Source: Diphasiastrum complanatum (taxonomy: Eukaryota > Streptophyta > Lycopodiopsida > Lycopodiales > Lycopodiaceae). From it: a stretch of DNA of 64,000 nucleotides. Shown here piece after piece: positions 58,051-64,000 of this stretch. The stretch lies in the NCBI GenBank assembly GCA_029204225.1, contig CM055112.1, forward strand, positions 23,689,171-23,753,170, given 5' to 3'. Within the stretch, counting starts at the first letter, position 1. The number at the start of each line of letters is the position of its first letter. A program made the translations under genes and the position numbers. Under the pieces are notes generated by a model. It was not told the origin of the DNA. It saw only the letters and a list, made by a program, of their open reading frames with translations, and made no database searches.

Positions 58051-58850
58051 TTGGACTATCAAACCATTGGCTCAAAAAGAGGATGATGATTCATCAACAA
58101 CGGATCATACTTGTGACCGACCAGTAAAAAATTGGGGAGTTCATTACGACTCTCAAACCGATACTGTCAACTGGAATCAAGCTCTTGCAACGATTGACTG
58201 TACAGCATGATATATGTGTCAACAAGATAATCAATCAGATTTGAGCAAGATTTCATTATTGGATCGAACTTTAGATACACCGATCACTTTTCCTTTGAAT
58301 GTGTTGAATGTAGCTTGGATAGCAACGGAGCCTATATCAGATCCGATTGAAGATGAACTCATTTATGTGAGTCATGCCTTGACTTATGATGACGATGCAA
58401 AACTTACAGATGAGCAGATTCTAAATCATATGGATCTGACCAGATTTGGAGTGCGTAATATTCCTGATAAACCGTCAATAGGACCGCCAAAAGCAGTTAT
58501 ATTGAAGGAAGACAAGATCATAGAGTCAATGACGAAGAAACAAGCCAAACAACATTATGATACGGTCCTGAAATGGAAAAATCCTCCTCAAAAGATTGAT
58601 TCAAAGAAGGTGCCACTCTTACTTGATAAAGGCAAATGAAAAGTTGACGAAGATTCCTCAAGTCAGAGTTCTAGCAAGACATCACCGTCTAGGAAATCTT
58701 CACCTTCGAAGAAGAGTTTATCTTTTCGGAAGTCATCACCTCCACGATCAATTCTTGTTAAGAAGGCTAAGCGAAGATCCAAGACAAATCCTTTTGACAA
58801 AGAACAAGCAAATGAAGTTCAGTATAGCTGGGAGATCTCAGTAGACTTCC
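58050..58850 (+). pseudogene. Tat-type region downstream of protease, with Ser/Lys-rich linker
   Basis: A single frame with two stops (58208-58210 and 58637-58639): WGVHYDSQTDTVNWNQALAT, LLDRTLDTPITFPLNVLNVA, YVSHALTYDDDAKLTDEQIL, SMTKKQAKQHYDTVLKWKNP. A linker follows (KTSPSRKSSPSKKSLSFRKS, VKKAKRRSKTNPFDKEQ). It is homologous to 36900-37590. In that copy the frame goes on to the RT lead-in; here it passes straight into the 3'-terminal ORF, so RT, RNase H and integrase have been lost. Confidence 0.7.
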
Positions 58851-59215
58851 ATCAAGCCCTACAAGCATACCAGCAGGAGTATATCCACTCTCCTAATCCC
58901 ATAGTCAAGCAATCGGCGCTGTTCTCAAAAGATCTCACTCTATTGGCGTCCGTTGCAACGCAATGGGATGATTGCCTTCCTACTTTGGAATTTGATCCGA
59001 ATAAGCCAATGGCGTCAGATAGTATTATGGATCAGCTGCCGATGGCCAGATTATATTTCCATGCTGCAATGATGGGAGGCTCCTGGGAATCTCGATTTAC
59101 AGCCTGGACGACTTCAAAATGGATCGCCGGACAACCTAGATTTCAACACTGCCTGACTCGATTTCATGGAGAAGGTGCAATCTCATTTAATAAAGATTTG
59201 CCGAGATGCAAATAA
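58850..59215 (+). pseudogene. Tat-family 3'-terminal ORF, copy 3
   Basis: In frame with the preceding region: FHQALQAYQQEYIHSPNPIV, KQSALFSKDLTLLASVATQW, DDCLPTLEFDPNKPMASDSI, DQLPMARLYFHAAMMGGSWE and SRFTAWTTSKWIAG. It ends at TAA 59213-59215, 63 bp before the 3' LTR. This is the best-preserved of three copies. The repeated Met-Met-Gly-Gly-Ser-Trp block and its place beside the LTR suggest a real element-encoded protein or Gag-Pol tail. Family not recognised. Confidence 0.65.
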
Positions 59216-59261
59216 AAGCCCACAGTAACTGCATTTTGCAGGTGTCATGGGACCGCCACCA

Positions 59262-59600
59262 GTTTTGGTGGGGGATACTATTGGAGGGTTTGCGGATCCC
59301 AAGGCAACTCTAATCCTAGTTAATAAGTGAGAGAGATTTGACACCCTACGTATGTAAGTCCAACCCAATGATCACACAGTTATTTGATTAATTAGAAAGT
59401 CAATAAAAGGACATTAGGTCTTTTTGCGGGACTTTTAATATCGCAGGGCCTAAATGTCAAGTTAGTGAATAAAATTGGGTTTCCCTCCAATTTTGGATGG
59501 TTCCCACTCTTTTTTAAATTTGAATAATTAGGGAGGCATGATGCTAGATTGATTAGATCTTGGGTTGAGGATAGGCAAGGAAAGAAACCCACTAGACTTG
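59262..59600 (+). mobile_element. Tat-type polypurine tract and 3' LTR with internal deletion
   Basis: GTTTTGGTGGGGGATAC then TATTGGAGGGTTTGCGG at 59279 (TG start mutated to TA). The LTR matches the family to TTAGGGAGGCA (about 59538) and then jumps to TGATGCTAGATTG, deleting the promoter and GA-rich middle. It ends at about 59598 like the 31224 variant. Confidence 0.85.
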
Positions 59601-60670
59601 AGGCTAGTCTTGAGATCCACCTTGAGTCCCCACCATTTGGCTCATGAGATTGTTAGGACCCTTTGCCACATAGGAACAACTCGAGCCATTTTGTTGAGTT
59701 GCCACTCACACTCAACTCCAACAAGCTAATAAGAAGAGATATAATCAAATTTAAAACAATGGAATGGAGGAGAGATGAAAGGTGGAGAGGATATCACCTC
59801 GATGTAGGAGAGAAAGCATGAAATTGAATTTGAACATAAACATCATGCTGAGATGCATAATAAGTCACTGCACTTGGCTACTGCTAAATCTAAAATTGCC
59901 CTAAGTCTTGCAATTCTTATTGCACAACAAGTATGGATTTTGAAACTGCAAGTGCTTTGACTCTTGGATGCTAGTTGATATCCATAACACACACAAAATC
60001 AATGTGAACATAACACATCGATATGGCAAAGACGAGGTAGGGAAGCAACCCAAGTCGGTGTTCAAGAAAGCTAGCAAAGCATAGGAATGAAATCGACATT
60101 ATTTCTTAAAAATCGATATCATAAAAATTTTGACTATTTTTTTATTCTCCTTAGAAAACCGAGGAGCTTAGAAAAATGTAGGTTTTTTAAGGATTACCTA
60201 ACAAAAGCTTTCAAAACATGGCTTTGTCAGACACCAACTTAAAAGAATCAGTCAAGCAGTTGATAAAAGAGACATCACTTTATCCCATCAACAAGTGTCT
60301 TCCATGTAAGGAGGGATGGGGACATGTGGCAAGATGCCATGCCCATTATCCTAAAGTCTTGTGATGATGTGACAAGCACAGCCTTTCTTCAAACATATGT
60401 TGTTTCATAAGAGCTGGTAAGGGAATCCAGGAATCCTGTACCCTCAAAAAAAAAGAGAAAATATATTTAAGAAAGCGCATTAATTTCTAGATCAGTGCTT
60501 TTTTTTAATTATTTTGCTTGTTAATTTTGAAGAAAAATTTGCATTCATTTCTAGATCAGTGCTTTGATTTTGCTTGCGAATTTGAACACAAATTTTATAA
60601 TTTGCTTGCAAGCTAGTCATCCCATTCTTGTTGTTTGATTGCCATAAAAAAAATGCATCTATGATCTAAT
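59601..60670. other. Non-coding DNA upstream of the TRAF gene
   Basis: No domain was recognised. TGTTAGGACCCTTTG near 59652 resembles the LTR start at 50675 and may mark an LTR scrap. An imperfect repeat (ATTTCTAGATCAGTGCTTT, twice at 60483 and 60548) lies in the right part. Promoter or 5' exons of the downstream gene may be here. Confidence 0.4.
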
Positions 60671-61006
60671 GGCTTGATTGTATTTGCAATTCCCAATTCT
60701 TACGTCAAGGCAGATGCAGAAGAAGGGTTTATATTTTTGGGATTCATTTGCAATCTCTGAACAAACCCAGCTCTCAATCTCTTCAATCATGCCTTTCCCG
60801 GAGCTTTCCATGGGCAATGATGCCCTGGAGTATTATCAAACCCTGAAATGTGATGAGGGATTAATTCTTCTTGTTTTGGTTGATGTTCCAAGAGAAGTAA
60901 TTTCTTTCTTGCAGTTGACCTGACTGAATAAGAGTAGTTTCTTAAGGTAAATAATTGCTTTCTTGCACTTGGGCTAACTGAATAAGATTAGTGTGTGGTG
61001 TGGTGA

Positions 61007-61942
61007 GTGGGTATGCTGAAGGTAGATTTAGGAAGCAGAACCAGAGGGGGCGAAGAGGTTGGTGGCAACGCAGACATGCTGGAAGCAATTGGGTCTCCAT
61101 CTGCACCTTCAGAATGTGGGTATGTTGATGTTGATCAGGTGCAGACAATTGAGTGGGCATTGCTGCGTACTCTGGCTGCAGCATGCATGGAAAAGACAAC
61201 AGGGGATATGTTCAAGCGCCCCATGTCTGTTGCTGCGGATGTAAAGCGTGAGATGATAGACTATCTGCGGCAGCAGACAGAGTCCTATAGCTCAGAGATC
61301 AGGCGAACCATGGTAATGCCTTCAAAGATTGTGAATGAGTTTCTGGACGGCTTCGTGCGATCGAAAAGAAATCTTTTCGGATTTGTCTCCAGTAAAATTA
61401 TGTTCATGGAGAAGTCGGATGAGAAGATCGAGGAGGTTGTGTCTGAGCTTGATCGTGCCGGAGTCTGGATGATCGGGCAACGTGAGACATTTGCCAAAAC
61501 CCTAGTCAGGAAATTGGACAAGAGCAAAACTTATCATTGTGAGGTTAATCTGTTGTCTGCTGAAGAGCTTGGTTTGCACAAAAGCAAATGCTCCTTGAGG
61601 CCAGTGATATGCGAAAACCAGGGCTGTGAAAGTGTGTTTTCTGTCAGGCAAGGAGCAGAACATGATGCATCATGCCCTTTCAAGTTGCTGCCTTGCAAGC
61701 AGGAATGTGACGCCAAAATTATGCGAAGTGAGATGATTGCTCACTGTGGTAGTGTTTGCCCCATGAAGATGGTGAATTGCCCTTTTAGCACTGTTGGCTG
61801 CACGCATGTGATCCCTCAGGGCACTTTAGAGCAACATTGCTCTACTTTGATGGGTCCCCATTTGCTGTACCTTCTTCATGCATTCCAGAGCCAAGAGGGA
61901 GCGGTTGAAAGCCAAGGCGAACGGCTTATGCTACTGGAGAAG
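61007..61942 (+). CDS. TRAF-type zinc-finger protein, 5' coding exon
   Basis: 312 codons from ATG 61007 to a donor at 61943 (GAGAAG|GTAAAG, phase 0). The block LAAACMEKTTGDMFKRPMSV (residues 56-75) with VKREMIDYL and residues 178-278, dense in Cys/His pairs (CENQGC, HDASC, CKQEC, HCGSVC, CPFSTVGC), match plant TRAF-type zinc-finger-related proteins, in my recollection the Arabidopsis At1g09920 type. Function in plants is poorly defined; TRAF zinc fingers mediate protein contacts. The N-terminus lacks the extra Cys-x2-Cys finger I remember at the start of that family, so an upstream exon may exist. The frame beyond 61942 (to 62017) looks intronic. No disabling change; the best candidate for a functional host gene here. 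Confidence 0.82.
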
Positions 61943-62690
61943 GTAAAGTACTCATCTTTTGTCTATTTGACGCTGATAACTTTCACATACATTTTTGGCC
62001 TTTCAATGATCAGTTAAATTTCAGCCATCAAACGAGCTCCTTGCCACGTTCTAGCAACAGCAGTACCTGGCTGTTGATTCTGGGTGCTACTCGTGTGTTT
62101 TCATATGTTTTCATAGTTAAAATGTGCTCCTCAAGCTATCAGTTTGCACCTTGAAATGTTTTGAAAGCTTAAAGTGCTTTCCCCCCAAAAAGAAACGCAT
62201 CTCACCTGAAGACACATACGAAAGTGCTTATAAAAACCAAAAATTATCTTCAGAAGTTAAAAGCCTGGAGATGGCAACAGGATAAGGCATTCATGGATTA
62301 GTTCTTTATAAGCTTTCTTCTTCCATTGAAAGATAGATTCTCCCCACCACATTATGGACTAAGCTAGATTTACCGCAAACCTTCATTCATGTACTTTCCA
62401 AGGTCAGCCTGTCCCACTTGTAGTTGGCACGTTGAGGTCTCTTTTTAAAATGTGAGGCACTTCCCATATCGTGCTTTTTATTTTATAGGCAACAAAGAAC
62501 TGGTGTTCATTTCAGAATGCATTAGATAAATTGCACTTGATTGAATGATCATAGTCGTGCACATTTCTCTTTTGTGAATGTTGCTGTGGCTTTCATTCTT
62601 GGATTGTTAGACTACTCTAAATTTATGGATGAAATTCTTTATCTAATTAGTGTTTTTTGCCATTTGTGATATGAAAATGTTACGAGAGTT
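61943..62690 (+). other. Probable intron of the TRAF-type gene
   Basis: Begins with the GT donor GTAAAG. AT-rich and non-coding. No acceptor followed by family sequence was found before the retroelement at 62690, so the rest of the gene presumably lies beyond 64000 and the retroelement is intronic. Confidence 0.55.
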
Positions 62691-63230
62691 TGCCACCTAT
62701 GTATGGTAAGTCATTTTTGTCTTTTGGCATAAAATCCGGTAGTATGAGAGTTGCGTTAGTGCGAGACCAATCCGCACTAACCTTGATGCCAAAATAAAGG
62801 TAAACAATTTCATAGAGAGTAACAATGATGTGGAATCTCATATTATTGAGTGTAGCTCGTATTAACAAGATAACCACGTCGAAGGCAAAGCTAGTCTGAT
62901 CCACCCAGTCAACACACATCCGGAAGCCTCCATCTTTCTTCACTTTCAGAAGAACAAGAGCACCCCATGGTGACTTACTTGGCTGAATATGACCCATCTT
63001 AAGATAATTTTCAATTTAATTAGTAATCTCTATCTCTTCTTTCTGAGAAAACCGGTATGGTTGTTTAGAGAAAGGGTGACTAACTCAATCATGTGGTCTA
63101 CCGACCTAGACGGTGGTATTCCATGAGGTAATTCAACTGGAAAAACATCTTTGAATTCAGACAATATCTTATTCGTCTCTATTTGCTCCTGATCTAAGTC
63201 CACTGCATGCACTAGATTACTGTTGCATGT
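62690..63230 (-). pseudogene. Ty3/gypsy chromovirus RT N-terminal fragment
   Basis: The minus strand reads NKILSEFKDVFPVELPHGIP, PSRSVDHMIEL, a frame break, then GHIQPSKSPWGALVLLKVKK and DGGFRMCVDW: the start of a chromovirus-type RT. After VDW the similarity fades (a deletion), before the catalytic motif. Dead. Confidence 0.8.
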
Positions 63231-63400
63231 GGGTCCCATCCCGCACTGATGGATTGCATGGCCCCTGACTGTCATGCATGTGTCCACATGAGCATTACTG
63301 GACGTCATACCAACTGCATGGTATGCATGCATGCTATTCCCAGATGTATCGTTGGGTCGGTGCTGTTACAGTCTCGTAACACTCCCTCCCTCCCTCTTAA
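63231..63400 (-). mobile_element. Chromovirus polypurine tract and 3' LTR start (minus strand)
   Basis: AAGAGGGAGGGAGGGAG (complement of 63382-63398) precedes TGTTACGAGACTGTAACAGC, the LTR start at 63381. The LTR appears cut after roughly 150 bp, where RT sequence of the fragment at 62690-63230 begins. This is the wrong order for one element, so two copies are joined. Confidence 0.6.
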
Positions 63401-64000
63401 GAGCTGTCTTGATCCTCTAAGACAATTTGGATATAACTGTCGAAGTATACTGCCTTTTTCCCAAGTGGCATCCTCAACTGGCTGATCCTTCCACTTGATT
63501 AAGAATTTTTGATATTGGATATGACGAGTCCGTGTCTCCCTAACACTGAGAATACTTTCTGATTCATGTGGAAGGTGTTGAGAATCCTCGAGGGGAACTA
63601 GAACACTGTCCCTGACTAGATTATTTGATCTAGTTAAAGCCCTTCGTAACCGACTAACATGAAAAACTGGATGGACTTTAGTACTGGTCGAGAGTTCTAG
63701 CTCTTAGGAAACTTCGCCTATTCTCCTAATAATGGTAAACGGACCACAATACCTAGGAGACAACTTAGCACACACTCATGTTTTGAGGGTTTTAGAGTCA
63801 TCTGAGACTCGAAGAAAGACTTTCTCACCAGGGAAGAACTGAACATCCCATCTGTGCAGATCTGCATATTGCGTAGCTCGATCTTGTTTAAACGCTACTG
63901 TTGTGGGTGAGCGTGGCCGAAAACCATACATCATCATGAATGTATCCCGTAGCTGAATGTTTGGCACTGTTATAAGCAAACTCTAATATCGGAAGATATT
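63305..64000 (-). pseudogene. Chromovirus integrase C-terminus with chromodomain
   Basis: From the window edge leftward: MLITVPNIQLRDTFMMMYGF, RPRSPTTVAFKQDRATQYAD, LHRWDVQFFPGEKVFLRV, then (after stops near 63778 and 63715) PRYCGPFTIIRRIGEVS and HPVFHVSRLRR. The chromodomain follows: ESILSVRETRTRHIQYQKFL, IKWKDQPVEDATWE. This domain can direct integration toward marked chromatin. The frame crosses the polypurine tract into the LTR and stops at TGA 63307-63305. The catalytic core lies outside the window. Confidence 0.88.

Noticed and set aside
60678-60923. 81-codon frame as first exon of the TRAF gene
   Set aside because: It ends in a stop, its residues do not match the family N-terminus, and no donor/acceptor pair clearly joins it to 61007; it may be a 5' UTR open frame at most.

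Overview
This is a window of plant nuclear DNA, very rich in transposable elements. Two host genes sit at its edges, and about 59 kb of nested, mostly dead retroelements and microsatellites lies between them. The evidence for a plant is a 14-3-3 first exon, a plant-type TRAF zinc-finger gene, Ty1/copia elements primed by initiator-Met tRNA, Tat/Athila-like Ty3/gypsy elements, a chromovirus with a chromodomain, and CACTA transposase domains DUF4216 and DUF4218. The 14-3-3 N-terminus (MSTDKEREN...) resembles seed-free-plant proteins from memory. With the repeat density this makes a fern or other large-genome, non-angiosperm plant plausible, but the species cannot be fixed from the sequence.

Layout. 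1-2400: first exon of a 14-3-3 gene on the minus strand (start codon at 1266), with a ~130-bp repeat array in intron 1, a minisatellite plus (GAA)n in the probable 5' leader, and a promoter with ABRE/G-box-like sites. 2400-5670: no gene. 5670-9980: a copia-type LTR with primer-binding site, 3.4 kb of G-rich non-coding DNA, and a second LTR with primer-binding site. 10240-10850: a CG-rich leader-like repeat with a second, decayed copy at 35993-36568. 11233-17080: a minus-strand copia pseudoelement whose leader and LTR lie in a 1.35-kb tandem duplication. 16958-22500: a Tat-type LTR and leader, then a mosaic of gypsy gag and copia pol. 23200-25830: copia gag, gypsy RT and LTR fragments. 26000-29900: another copia pol, then a Tat 3' end. 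29897-35605: two related CACTA fragments enclosing Tat, gypsy and copia pieces; the first carries a tiny SINE. 35940-42780: Tat gag, pol and LTR fragments, the second SINE copy and copia scraps. 42780-50100: mostly unexplained DNA, including a three-fold repeat bounded by (TA)n/(GA)n arrays. 50100-57610: gypsy, CACTA and integrase fragments in AT-rich DNA. 57612-59600: a Tat-like element lacking RT and integrase. 61007-61942: first recognised exon of the TRAF-type zinc-finger gene. 62690-64000: chromovirus remnant, probably inside that gene's intron.

No intact autonomous transposon was found; every pol region carries stops, frameshifts, deletions or missing catalytic residues. The best-supported unusual items are the two copies of an 86-87-bp tRNA-derived SINE, each with a perfect 14-bp target-site duplication (one with an empty-site paralogue in the same window); a conserved ORF next to the 3' LTR of the Tat-like family, seen three times; the gypsy-gag/copia-pol mosaic; and the ABRE-like cluster upstream of the 14-3-3 gene.
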